Shown here piece after piece: positions 16,130 through 29,517 of a stretch of DNA of 35,177 nt. This DNA is from an uncultured delta proteobacterium (GTDB taxonomy: Bacteria > Myxococcota_A > Polyangia > Haliangiales > Haliangiaceae), in NCBI GenBank assembly GCA_900696455.1, contig CAADGB010000302.1, positions 1-35,177 on the forward strand, in the 5' to 3' direction. The notes beneath the pieces were generated by a model, which was given only the letters and a program-made list of their open reading frames with translations, did not search any database and was not told the origin of the DNA. Each line of letters begins with the position of its first letter. The stretch's first letter is position 1. The position numbers were made by a program, and so were the translations under genes.

Positions 16130-17830
16130 GTGCGCCGCCCCGCCATCCGCCCGCCTTCGTCCGCCGCGCTCCCCCTCGCGCTCCTGCGCGGCCTCGGGCT
16201 CGGCCTCGGGCTCGGCCTCGCGCTCGCCGGCTGTGGCGGCGGTGACGGCGGCGACGGCGGCGGCGGCGACGGCGGGCACGGGCCCATCGTCGAGCCCGGC
16301 GATCCCGGCGCCGCCGACGTCGCGATCGAGGTCCGCACCGACACCGCGCGGCTGCCGATCTCGCCGCTCGTCTACGGCCTCAACGGCGGCGCCGACGTGG
16401 CCCGCGACCGGCCGCGGCTGGTGCGCGCCGGCGGCAACCGCCTGACCGCGTACAACTGGGAGAACAACGCGTCGAACGCCGGCGAGGACTACTGCAACCA
16501 GAACGACGGCCTGCTCGGCGCGCCCGGGTCGCCGCCGGCCAGCGCCTTCCGCGCGCTCCTCGACGACGCTCGCGCCCGCGGCACCGCCGCCATCATCACC
16601 GTGCCCATCATCGATCACGTCGCCGCCGACCACGACGATCTCGGCGACGGCGGCCAGGGCCCGCCGGCCTGCGTCGGCGACGTGCGGAACTCGGGCAGCA
16701 ACTACCTGAGCACCCGCTTCGCCGCCAACGTCGCGCGCAAGGGCGCGCCCTTCGCCGCCACCCCCGACCTCGGCGACGACACCGTCTACCAGGACGAGGC
16801 CGTCGACTTCGTGCGCCGGACCTGGGGCGACGTCCGGGTGCTGGTGTCGCTCGACAACGAGCCCGACCTCTGGTCGAGCACTCATCCCCGCGTCCATCCG
16901 GTGCCGGTGACCTACGCCGAGCTGGTCGAGCGCACCGTCCGCTTCGCCGCGGCGGTCAAGGACGCGTGGCCGGCGGTCGAGGTCCTGGGCTTCGTCAGCT
17001 ACGGCTACGCCGGCTACACCACCCTGCAGGGCGCGCCCGACGCCGGCGGCCGGCGCTTCATCCCGCACTTCCTGGACGAGCTGCGCGCCGCCGAGACCGC
17101 CGCCGGCCGCCGCCTGGTCGACTACCTCGATCTCCACTGGTACCCGGAGGCCCGCGGCGACGGCGTCCGGATCTCGGACGTGGACGACGCCCGGGGCGCG
17201 GCCGCCCGGGTCCAGGCGCCGCGCTCGCTGTGGGACGCCGGCTACCGCGAGGACTCGTGGATCGTCAACGACGTCCTCGACGCGCCCATCCGCCTCCTGC
17301 CGTCCCTGCGCGAGGACATCGCCGCCCACTACCCGGGCACCCGCCTGGCCTTCACCGAGTGGAACTTCGGCGGCGGCGACCACGTCAGCGGCGCGCTCGC
17401 GACCGCCGACGTGCTCGGCGTCTTCGGCCGCGAGGGGGTGGCGGCGGCGACGATCTGGCTCCTGCGCCCGGCGGCGCGCGAGCGCTTCACCCTGGCCGGG
17501 CTGCGGGTCTTCACCAGCTTCGACGGCGCCGGCGCCGGGTTCGGCGCCACCAGCGTCGCCGCGACGACCAGCGACGTCGAGCGGGTGACGGCCTACGCCT
17601 CCGACGACGACGGCGCCCGCCAGGTGATCGTGCTCGTCAACAAGGCGACGGTGCCGCTCACCGCCGGCGTGCGCGTCGCCGCGCCGCGCACCTTCGTCGC
17701 CGCCGACCGCTGGGTGCTCGACGGCGACGCGGCGACGATCGATCCCGACGCCGCGCTCGCGCCGGTCGCCACCAACGCGTTCCGCGTGCCGCTGCCGGCG
17801 TCGTCGGTGACGGTGCTCGTGCCGCGCTGA
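16130..17830 (+). CDS. Glycoside hydrolase family 44 lipoprotein
   Basis: GH44 enzymes are retaining endo-glucanases or xyloglucanases. The 566-residue protein begins with a signal peptide whose hydrophobic core is a Leu-Gly repeat and ends in a clear lipobox (LALAGC), so it is an anchored lipoprotein. A Gly/Asp-rich spacer follows. The catalytic TIM barrel shows the GH44 signatures GGNRLTAYNWENNASNAG, LDNEPDLW (acid/base Glu244) and FTEWNFGGG (nucleophile Glu410), plus DLHWYPEA. The C-terminal ~110 residues form the usual beta-sandwich. The GTG start is supported by the signal peptide directly after it and a -10 element 6 nt upstream. It presumably degrades plant-type beta-glucan at the cell surface; the exact substrate cannot be read. 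Confidence 0.92.
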   Translation: MRRPAIRPPSSAALPLALLRGLGLGLGLGLALAGCGGGDGGDGGGGDGGHGPIVEPGDPGAADVAIEVRTDTARLPISPLVYGLNGGADVARDRPRLVRAGGNRLTAYNWENNASNAGEDYCNQNDGLLGAPGSPPASAFRALLDDARARGTAAIITVPIIDHVAADHDDLGDGGQGPPACVGDVRNSGSNYLSTRFAANVARKGAPFAATPDLGDDTVYQDEAVDFVRRTWGDVRVLVSLDNEPDLWSSTHPRVHPVPVTYAELVERTVRFAAAVKDAWPAVEVLGFVSYGYAGYTTLQGAPDAGGRRFIPHFLDELRAAETAAGRRLVDYLDLHWYPEARGDGVRISDVDDARGAAARVQAPRSLWDAGYREDSWIVNDVLDAPIRLLPSLREDIAAHYPGTRLAFTEWNFGGGDHVSGALATADVLGVFGREGVAAATIWLLRPAARERFTLAGLRVFTSFDGAGAGFGATSVAATTSDVERVTAYASDDDGARQVIVLVNKATVPLTAGVRVAAPRTFVAADRWVLDGDAATIDPDAALAPVATNAFRVPLPASSVTVLVPR

Positions 17831-17995
17831 CCATCCTTCATCGGGCCGCCACGCGACCTACACACTCCCGCCGCCGGCGCGTAACCGGCTTCGCAGGGAG
17901 GGCGTGGTCCGGCCATTTGATTCCGGTAACTTACGCACCGCGTCGATGCGCCCGGTTCTTGCAGCCCGGGGGGACGTCCGAGACGGAGTACCCCC

Positions 17996-19048
17996 ATGCA
18001 CATCGGCGTCATCACCAACCCCAACAGCCGCAAGAACAAGGGCAAGCCGGACCGCGCGCGCCGCCTGCAGTCCATCGTCGGCACGATGGGCGAGGTCCAC
18101 GAGACGCACACGCTCGAGTCGATCAAGCCGGTGCTGCGCGAGTTCCTGCGCAAGCGCGCGCGCTACTGGGTGGCGGACGGCGGCGACGGCGCCCTGCACT
18201 GGATGCTGCGCATGGGCATGGAGGTGCTGCAGGAGGAGGAGTTCGCCGGCCAGCAGGTGACGATGCCGCTGACGATGCCGACCAACGGCGGCACGATCGA
18301 CTTCATCGCCAACAACGTCGGCATCAAGGGCGACGCCGAGGGGCTGCTCGCCACCTTGCGCACCAAGATCGAGTCGGGGCACCGCGTCGAGGAGACCGAG
18401 GTCGACTCGATGGTGATCGACGGCGTCGAGGTCGGCCCCGACGGCGAGCGGCCGTTCCGCACCTACGGCTTCGCGATGGCCGCCGGCGGCGTCGGCCAGC
18501 GCTTCTTCTCCAAGTACTACGAGGACCACGATCCCAACCCGCGCACGATCATGAAGGTCGTGGGTCGGACCCTGATGTCGATGCCGGTGGCGATGACGCC
18601 CCTGCGCCACGTCCCGGGCATGGGCCGCTTCGCCCGCTACGCCGACCACATCTTCAACCCGACCCGGGCCCGCATCACCCTCGACGGCATGATCCTGCCG
18701 GGCGAGGACTACACCGGCATCCACGTCGCCTCGATGTCGATCAACCTGGGCAACGTGCTCAAGTTCTTCGGCAAGGCCGACCAGGCCGGCCTGCTCAACG
18801 CCATCGTCGGCACGCCGTCGCCGCTGGCGGTGGCCCGCAACCTGCCGCGCATGGCGCGCGGCGACGAGATGATCGGCCGCGCCGTCCTCGACCGGCCGTG
18901 CCGGGCGATGGTGCTCGAGGCCACCACCGACGAGCTGCTGGAGCCGGTCATCGACGGCGAGTTCTACAAGAACGTCAAGCGGCTGTCGGTCCACGTCGGC
19001 CCGCGCGTCCGCATCCCCAAGGTCGTCGGCAAGCGCGCCGTGGCCTAG
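17996..19048 (+). CDS. Diacylglycerol-kinase-like lipid kinase
   Basis: A 350-residue protein with the DAGK/sphingosine-kinase/NAD-kinase-type nucleotide-binding domain. Visible motifs are NPNSRKNK (residues 8-15), GGDGALHWML (62-71; the usual GGDGT reads GGDGA) and PTNGGTIDFIANN (95-107). The C-terminal beta-sandwich half is present. The likely reaction is ATP-dependent phosphorylation of a lipid such as diacylglycerol; the substrate is inferred only. GGAG with 7-nt spacing precedes the ATG, and the 165-bp upstream region contains an AT-richer patch (about 17915-17935, including TAACTT), so this gene appears to have a conventional leader. The stop codon touches the palindromic element at 19048-19224. 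Confidence 0.87.
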   Translation: MHIGVITNPNSRKNKGKPDRARRLQSIVGTMGEVHETHTLESIKPVLREFLRKRARYWVADGGDGALHWMLRMGMEVLQEEEFAGQQVTMPLTMPTNGGTIDFIANNVGIKGDAEGLLATLRTKIESGHRVEETEVDSMVIDGVEVGPDGERPFRTYGFAMAAGGVGQRFFSKYYEDHDPNPRTIMKVVGRTLMSMPVAMTPLRHVPGMGRFARYADHIFNPTRARITLDGMILPGEDYTGIHVASMSINLGNVLKFFGKADQAGLLNAIVGTPSPLAVARNLPRMARGDEMIGRAVLDRPCRAMVLEATTDELLEPVIDGEFYKNVKRLSVHVGPRVRIPKVVGKRAVA

Positions 19049-19224
19049 AGCACCGAACGGTTTGAAGGGCCTGCTGCGACGCGACCTTGCGGGCACCTCC
19101 GGGCGTACGTCCGATGCTCGCTCCTCACGTAGGGCCACGACGCTCGTCGCTGCGCTTCGGGCGTGCGCCCGGATCTGCCTCACGAGTCCGCGTCTCGCGA
19201 CGGCATTCAGACCGTCCGGTGCTC
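19048..19224. repeat. Long imperfect palindromic element (MITE- or REP-like)
   Basis: The outer 20-nt arms (19049-19068 and 19204-19223) match as inverted repeats at 17 of 20 positions, and one more base pair closes them (19048/19224). A second inner pair of arms (around 19098-19117 and 19155-19174) is also inverted, and each carries its own hairpin: CGGGCGTACGTCCG and the perfect CGGGCGTGCGCCCG. The centre has CGACG-CT-CGTCG (19137-19148). The whole can therefore fold as a long stem with side hairpins. GC is visibly lower than in neighbouring genes, and no open frame of coding quality is present. It could be a non-autonomous mobile element, a REP-type repeat or a structured 3' RNA. Confidence 0.7.
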
Positions 19225-19227
19225 CAG

Positions 19228-19246
19228 GCCGGGCGGCGGGCCCGGC
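19228..19246. terminator. GC hairpin between convergent genes
   Basis: A perfect 7-bp stem, GCCGGGC with GCCCGGC, and a 5-nt loop (GGCGG) lie between the lipid-kinase gene and the convergent methyltransferase-fold gene. No T-run follows, so this is a weak or bidirectional terminator candidate only. Confidence 0.4.
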
Positions 19247-19264
19247 TCGCGGCCACCCCGCGCG

Positions 19265-19924
19265 CTAGCGCGGCCGGCGGCCGACGTAGATCGTGTGGGT
19301 GGCGCCGCGTCCGCGGTGGGCGCGCGCGTCGTGGAGCTCGACCGCGAAGCCGGCGGCGGTGAGGCGGCGCGAGAAGGCCGGGGCGCGCTCCGCCGACCAC
19401 ACCGCGAGCCGGCCGCCCGGCCGCAGGGCGCGGTGGGCGGCGGCGAGGCCGGCGGCGGCGTACAGGCTGCGGTTGGCGGGCTGGGTCAGGGCGTGGGGGC
19501 TGTTGTCGACGTCGAGCAGGATCGCGTCGTAGCCGCGGGGCTCGGCCAGGAGCGCCGCGACGTCGGCGACCTCGAGCCGCACCCGCGGATCGCGCAAGGT
19601 CGCCGCCGCCTCGGGCCCGAGCAGCTCGCGGTTCCACGCCACCACCGCCGCGCTCAGCTCGGCGACGACGAGCCGGGCGCCGGCCGGCAGCGCCGCCAGC
19701 GCCGCGCGCAGGGTGAAGCCCATGCCGAGGCCGCCGATCAACACCCGACCGGCGCCGACGCCGGCGCAGCCGACCGCGGCCAGGTGGTCCTCCGAGGCGT
19801 GGCGCCGGCTCGACATCAGCTCCTGGCCGTCGACGCGGATCACCAGCTCGCGGTCGCGCCGGTGGAGCGACAGCTCGCCGCCACCTGGCGCCGGGGCTCG
19901 CGCGAGCTCGATCCACGGCTTCAC
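19265..19924 (-). CDS. Spermidine-synthase-fold SAM-dependent protein
   Basis: A 219-residue protein resembling the Rossmann core of spermidine synthases and related methyltransferases. GGLGMGF (residues 64-70) is the nucleotide-binding loop, Glu89 ends the second strand (VVAEL), and YDAILLDVDNSP (132-143) corresponds to the region of the catalytic Asp in aminopropyltransferases. It is shorter than a full spermidine synthase (~280-300) and the N-terminal beta domain is reduced, so aminopropyl transfer is uncertain; a methyltransferase role is equally possible. The start is GTG at 19924 with AGGAG 7 nt upstream. It lies 9 bp after the Cys-rich lipoprotein gene, so the two form an operon. Confidence 0.85.
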   Translation of the reverse strand: MKPWIELARAPAPGGGELSLHRRDRELVIRVDGQELMSSRRHASEDHLAAVGCAGVGAGRVLIGGLGMGFTLRAALAALPAGARLVVAELSAAVVAWNRELLGPEAAATLRDPRVRLEVADVAALLAEPRGYDAILLDVDNSPHALTQPANRSLYAAAGLAAAHRALRPGGRLAVWSAERAPAFSRRLTAAGFAVELHDARAHRGRGATHTIYVGRRPR

Positions 19925-19933
19925 GCCGCGCTC

Positions 19934-20275
19934 CTACTGGCAGCGCACCGTGGCCGGGCCGCCGCCCTCGACCACGCAGCGCTTGGCGCCGCACCTGGCG
20001 GCGCGGCAGGCCGCCTCGCGCTCGGTGAAGCAGCGGCGCTTGACCACGAAGAAGCACTCGTCGCGGCTGCCCTGGTAGCGCCAGCCACCCCACTTCTTGC
20101 CCTTGGCGTCGACCGGCTCCTCGCTCGAGGCCGCCTTCTCGGCGCGGGCGCGCTCGCCGGCGGTGCGGGGCGCGCTGGGGCCCTGCGGGCCGGAGGTCTC
20201 GCCGCAGCCGGTGAGGCCGCCGGCGAGGCCGAGCGACAGGCCCAGGGCGAGGCGAGCGAGGCGGGCGACGCGCAC
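19934..20275 (-). CDS. Small cysteine-rich lipoprotein
   Basis: A 113-residue protein of unrecognised family. The signal peptide is Arg-rich then Leu/Gly-rich and ends in a lipobox-like LTGC (lipidated Cys24). A Ser/Ala/Glu spacer follows, then a compact C-terminal region with six cysteines (74, 82, 90, 95, 100, 112) and many Arg/Lys residues; three disulfides are possible. The start is GTG, with CATGAT ending 6 nt upstream as a possible -10 and no Shine-Dalgarno sequence. It is the first gene of a two-gene unit with the spermidine-synthase-fold gene and faces a divergent membrane-protein gene only 26 bp away. No function can be assigned. Confidence 0.75.
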   Translation of the reverse strand: MRVARLARLALGLSLGLAGGLTGCGETSGPQGPSAPRTAGERARAEKAASSEEPVDAKGKKWGGWRYQGSRDECFFVVKRRCFTEREAACRAARCGAKRCVVEGGGPATVRCQ

Positions 20276-20281
20276 GGAGAG

Positions 20282-20294
20282 ATCATGCCATAGT
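20282..20294. promoter_or_regulatory. Back-to-back -10 elements in a 26-bp divergent spacer
   Basis: CATGAT on the minus strand (20282-20287) ends 6 nt before the GTG at 20275. CATAGT on the plus strand (20289-20294) ends 7 nt before the GTG at 20302. The two are separated by a single base, so each polymerase footprint would cover the other start. No -35 match to TTGACA is seen for either. Confidence 0.45.
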
Positions 20295-20301
20295 TCGGGC
20301 C

Positions 20302-20940
20302 GTGCCCGACGACGATGACGAGCTGCGCGCCCGCCTGGACGCGCTGGCGGCCGAGGTCAAGGCCGAGGACGTCGCCCGGCGTCGGGTGCGGGCCGAGGCC
20401 GAGGCTCGGGTGCGGGCGCAGCGGGCGCGCCAGCAGGCCGAGCGCGACGAGCTGCGCGAGCGGCAGGCGGCGATCGTCACCGGCAAGGCGCGCAAGGGCG
20501 GGAGCGAGGCCGAGGGCGGGCGCGGGCGCGATCGCGGCGGCGACCTCGAGACCGCGCTGGTGCTGGCGAAGAAGGCCGGCGACGCCAAGCACGAGCTGAC
20601 GAAGCCGCGCGAGGCCGGCGACAAGTCGTGGCTGGTGTCGGGCGGGCTGTCGTTCTTCTTCGGGCCGCTGGGCTGGCTCTACGCCGGCGCCTGGCGCGAG
20701 ACCATCCCGGCGGCGGCGATGTACCTGATCGTCGCCAGCATCGTGGCCAAGATCGTCCCCATGTTCCTGCTCATGCCGGTGCTGATGGTGGTGCTGCCCA
20801 TCTCCGGCGTCGCCGGCGTGGTCTACGCCATCGGCCACAACCGCGCCGGCCAGCGCATCCGCCTGTTCGGCGACGACGACAAGGGCGAGGATCCGCGCAT
20901 CGGCAAGCTCGGCGCCGGCCGCCCCGGCAAGGGCGAGTAG
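20302..20940 (+). CDS. Coiled-coil membrane protein
   Basis: A 212-residue protein of unrecognised family. Residues 1-55 are highly charged and predicted coiled coil (Arg/Glu/Ala repeats), and a Gly/Arg-rich linker follows. A hydrophobic C-terminal half has segments near residues 109-131, 136-152 and 153-178; the last two are nearly continuous. The motif FFFGPLGWLYAG resembles short two-helix membrane proteins of the TM2 type, but this is a loose similarity. The tail is acidic then basic. The start is GTG at 20302. Lhr follows 24 bp downstream on the same strand, so co-transcription is likely, without an obvious functional link. Confidence 0.8.
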   Translation: MPDDDDELRARLDALAAEVKAEDVARRRVRAEAEARVRAQRARQQAERDELRERQAAIVTGKARKGGSEAEGGRGRDRGGDLETALVLAKKAGDAKHELTKPREAGDKSWLVSGGLSFFFGPLGWLYAGAWRETIPAAAMYLIVASIVAKIVPMFLLMPVLMVVLPISGVAGVVYAIGHNRAGQRIRLFGDDDKGEDPRIGKLGAGRPGKGE

Positions 20941-20964
20941 CCGCGGCGGCGCGGGCGCGGTGCG

Positions 20965-25422
<4,458 letters not shown>

Positions 25423-25458
25423 CGTCCGCGCCGGCCGAGGTCGTCGTCGGTCTCGGAG

Positions 25459-25510
25459 CCGAACCCGAGCCCGAATCCGAACCCGAGCCCGAGTCCGGAC
25501 CCGGATCCGG
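25459..25510. repeat. Hexanucleotide tandem repeat CCGARY
   Basis: Eight full units plus four bases of a degenerate 6-bp repeat (CCGAAC, CCGAGC, CCGAAT, CCGAGT, CCGGAC, CCGGAT) lie in the 106-bp gap between lhr and the lipin-like gene. The array ends directly against TACGCT (25511-25516), a possible -10 located 12 nt before the GTG at 25529. Any -35 region would fall within the repeat. Confidence 0.85.
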
Positions 25511-25528
25511 TACGCTCCCCGACGCGCC

Positions 25529-26548
25529 GTGACCCGCCCTACCTCGACCCTCACCCCCTCCACGCTCGTCGCGCTCGCCACCCTGGCCGCCGCGCTCGTC
25601 CTCGCCGGCGGCTGCCAGCGCGAGCGGGCGGCGCCGCGCGTGCCGTGGCCGGGCGAGGCGCCGGCCTGCGCGCCGCCGACCGCCAGCGGCGCGGCGTGGC
25701 GCCACGATCGCAGCGCCGTGGTCGCGCGCATGGGCGAGCCGCGCCACGTCGCCAGCGACGTCGTCGTGCCGGCGCGGACCCGGCCCGAGCTCGTCGCCAA
25801 GTTCGCCTACGGCAAGGTCTCGAAGGACCTCGAGGGCGAGGACGTCGACGTCTACCTGGCGGGCGCCGACTGCGCGGTCCGCCGCCTCGGCCGCACCGGC
25901 ACCGACGACGACGGCCGCGCCGGCTACCAGGCGCCGGCGCTGCCGCCCGGGCACCACCGCTACTGGATGCGGGTCGCCGGCGACGGCAGCGCCGCCGAGG
26001 GCGGCGTCTGGGTGCTGCCCGGCGCCACGCCGGCGGTGGTGTTCGACATCGACGGCACGCTCACGATCGACGACGGCGAGCTGCTCGACGACCTGCTCGG
26101 GCGTGGCGCCGAGGCCTTCGCCGGCGCCGCCGCGGTGGCCCGGGCCTGGGCCGACAAGGGCTACCTCGTCGTCTACGTCACCGGCCGCCCGTACCCGCTG
26201 CGCGAGCGCACCCGGCGCTGGCTGGTGACCGGCGGCTTCCCGTTCGGGCCGCTGTTCACCCCCGATCGTCTGCGCGACGGCCGACCGAGCCGCGACGGCG
26301 TCGGCGCGTTCAAGCGCGAGGCTCTGACCGCGCTCCAGGCCGCCGGGCTGCGCGTCGTCCGCGCCTACGGCAACGCCGCCACCGACGTCTGCGCCTACGC
26401 CGAGGCCGGCGTCCCGCCGGCCGCCACGTTCATCCTCGGCACGCCCACGCCCTGCGACGCCCACCCGCTGCCGCATGCGCTGGCCGGCTACGTCGACCAC
26501 CTCGCCGACGTCGAGGCCCAGCCCGCCGCGGCGACCCTCGCGCCCTGA
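25529..26548 (+). CDS. Lipin/LNS2-type HAD phosphatase lipoprotein
   Basis: A 339-residue predicted lipoprotein (signal peptide ending LAGGC) with a C-terminal HAD phosphatase domain of the lipin/LNS2 class. Motifs: DIDGTLT (Asp173 and Asp175), YVTGRP (216-221), Lys262 in FKREAL, and the LNS2-like GNAATDVCAYAEAGVP (from 281). Both catalytic aspartates are present, so phosphatase activity is plausible; phosphatidic acid is the substrate of eukaryotic lipins, but here it is only inferred. Residues about 40-170 are a beta-rich N-terminal domain ending in HHRYWMRVAGDGS. The lipobox places the enzyme in the envelope, unlike cytosolic lipins. The GTG start is chosen because the signal peptide follows at once. 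Confidence 0.85.
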   Translation: MTRPTSTLTPSTLVALATLAAALVLAGGCQRERAAPRVPWPGEAPACAPPTASGAAWRHDRSAVVARMGEPRHVASDVVVPARTRPELVAKFAYGKVSKDLEGEDVDVYLAGADCAVRRLGRTGTDDDGRAGYQAPALPPGHHRYWMRVAGDGSAAEGGVWVLPGATPAVVFDIDGTLTIDDGELLDDLLGRGAEAFAGAAAVARAWADKGYLVVYVTGRPYPLRERTRRWLVTGGFPFGPLFTPDRLRDGRPSRDGVGAFKREALTALQAAGLRVVRAYGNAATDVCAYAEAGVPPAATFILGTPTPCDAHPLPHALAGYVDHLADVEAQPAAATLAP

Positions 26549-26636
26549 CCGGCCTGACCCGCCCTGACCGGCGTGACCGGCGTGACCGGCGTGACCGGCG
26601 TGACCGGCGTGACCGGCCTGACCGGCCTGACCGGGC
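26546..26636. repeat. Nine-base tandem repeat TGACCGGCS
   Basis: Ten TGACC units start at 26546, 26555, 26565 and then every 9 bp to 26628. The first unit contains the stop codon of the lipin-like gene. Most units read TGACCGGCG or TGACCGGCC. The array fills the gap between two convergent genes. A related short repeat, GACCGGC, occurs twice at the right end of the window (35163-35177). Confidence 0.9.
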
Positions 26637-26667
26637 CCGCCGGGCGCGACCGCGCCGGCGCCGGTCA
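26628..26667. terminator. Nested hairpin between convergent genes
   Basis: The last repeat unit TGACCGG (26628-26634) is the exact inverse of CCGGTCA (26661-26667), which contains the stop codon of the minus-strand gene. Inside lies a second stem, GGCGC-GACC-GCGCC (26643-26656). There is no T-run; this may act as a bidirectional terminator. Confidence 0.4.
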
Positions 26668-27984
26668 CAGGTTGCTGTTGCCCTCGACGAACAGGTCCTC
26701 GAAGAGCTGGTCCTCGTGGCGGCCCCGGTAGCGCAGGACGTAGAGGCCGTTGCGCGAGTCGACGACGTGGACGAGGCCGCCCTGGATCACCGGGTAGCTC
26801 CACATCAGCACCGGGTGGCCGCCCAGGGTCGGGTCCTCGTGCTCGACCACCGGCACCGGCTCGGGCCGCAGCTCGGCCAGCCCCACCGGCGCCCGCGGAT
26901 CCTCGACGTCGATCACCTGGAGGCCGCCCGAGTACCAGGTGACGAAGGCCAGGTCGCGGGTGGTGGTGATGTTGTGGGCGGTGAAGGCGACGCGGTCGTG
27001 GTCGCCGCCGGCGCAGTAGGCCGGATCGTTCTCGGGCAGCCGGAACTCGCCGAGCAGCACCGGCGCCGCGGGATCGGAGGCATCGACGGTGCGGACGTGC
27101 CCCCACGGGCAGCCGGTGCCGAGCGGGTTGGGGTAGACCTCCTCGCTCAGCACCAGCACGTTGCGGCCGCGGAGCTGCACGGCCGAGTGCGGGCCGGCGA
27201 ACTCGGCGGGCGGCCAGGTCACCGCCGCGTCGGGCGGCGTGAGCAGCCGGACCGCGGGCAGCGCCGAGACGTCGGCGAGCAGGAGGCCGGCGCGGAGGTG
27301 TGAGAGGTACGCGATCTTGCCGTCGGCCGACACCCCCACCGAGTGCAGGATGTAGTCGCCGGACAGCCGGCGCACGCCCTCCTGGGTCGGATCCCACGTC
27401 GTGCGCACCGGCGCCCGTGGATCGGTGACGTCGATGACCTCGAACGCCGGCGGCCCCGGCGGCGCCGACACGAACAGCAGCACGCGCGCGCCGTCGCGCC
27501 ACAGGTAGAACTCGTGCGGGCTGCGCGGCCGGCGGAAGTCGCCGGTCACCGGGATGGTCGCGACCAGGCGCGGCGCCCGCCGGTCGGCGATGTCGTAGAG
27601 CTTGAAGTTCTCGACCTCGCCGCCGGTCGGCGCGCAGCCGTGCTGCTCCTCGCCGCAGACCATGTTGAGCACGATCAGGAGGTCGAGGTCGGGCACCGCG
27701 CGCAGCTCGCGCGACGACATCGACGGCAGCCCCTCGTCGGGCGGGCCGAGCTCGCCGACCACCGTCGGCCGCGCCGGATCGGCGAGGTCGACGATGAGCA
27801 CGCCCTTCTTGTCGTTGCGCGAGCCGACGTAGGCGGTGTCGCCAGCGACCGCCAGCGCCGCGTACATGCCGCGCGCCCCCAGGTCGGTGTGGCCGACGAT
27901 GTCGAGGCGGTGGACCTGGGGCAGGTTGTCGCCGCACGCGGCGACGAGCGCCAGGGGCGCGAGGAGGGGCGCGAGCCGCCGCAT
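26665..27984 (-). CDS. LVIVD-repeat beta-propeller lipoprotein
   Basis: A 439-residue predicted lipoprotein: the signal peptide [17 protein letters not shown] ends in a lipobox. The body is made of LVIVD-type repeats, seen as [49 protein letters not shown] and [18 protein letters not shown], which form a beta-propeller exposed outside the cytoplasm. Two short Cys-containing loops (CGEEQHGC and the GCPWG region) may be disulfide-bonded. The function of such propellers is unknown, probably protein-protein contact. An in-frame ATG at 27993 lies three codons upstream, but it overlaps the -10 TATCAT, so 27984 is preferred. It converges on the lipin-like gene across the 9-bp repeat array and is divergent from rhlE. 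Confidence 0.88.
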   Translation of the reverse strand: MRRLAPLLAPLALVAACGDNLPQVHRLDIVGHTDLGARGMYAALAVAGDTAYVGSRNDKKGVLIVDLADPARPTVVGELGPPDEGLPSMSSRELRAVPDLDLLIVLNMVCGEEQHGCAPTGGEVENFKLYDIADRRAPRLVATIPVTGDFRRPRSPHEFYLWRDGARVLLFVSAPPGPPAFEVIDVTDPRAPVRTTWDPTQEGVRRLSGDYILHSVGVSADGKIAYLSHLRAGLLLADVSALPAVRLLTPPDAAVTWPPAEFAGPHSAVQLRGRNVLVLSEEVYPNPLGTGCPWGHVRTVDASDPAAPVLLGEFRLPENDPAYCAGGDHDRVAFTAHNITTTRDLAFVTWYSGGLQVIDVEDPRAPVGLAELRPEPVPVVEHEDPTLGGHPVLMWSYPVIQGGLVHVVDSRNGLYVLRYRGRHEDQLFEDLFVEGNSNL

Positions 27985-27991
27985 GCCCCTC

Positions 27992-27997
27992 ATGATA
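27992..27997 (-). promoter_or_regulatory. -10 element TATCAT, leaderless spacing
   Basis: TATCAT (5 of 6 to TATAAT) ends 7 nt before the ATG at 27984 and overlaps the alternative ATG at 27993, which argues against that start. No -35 match is seen. Confidence 0.5.
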
Positions 27998-28068
27998 GGC
28001 CACCGGTCGCCTCCGGAGGGTCCGGCTGGTATGCCGGCCCCACCCGTGGCAAGGTGCGCGCCCCCATC

Positions 28069-29499
<1,431 letters not shown>

Positions 29500-29517
29500 C
29501 CGCGCGGCGGCGGCGGC

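Noticed and set aside
26546-26636. Repeat array considered as a CRISPR
   Set aside because: Units are 9 bp and directly adjacent, with no spacers and no cas genes.
28030-28035. TATGCC as the rhlE promoter -10
   Set aside because: No matching -35 is seen and the distance to the ATG is about 33 nt; too weak to list as a feature.
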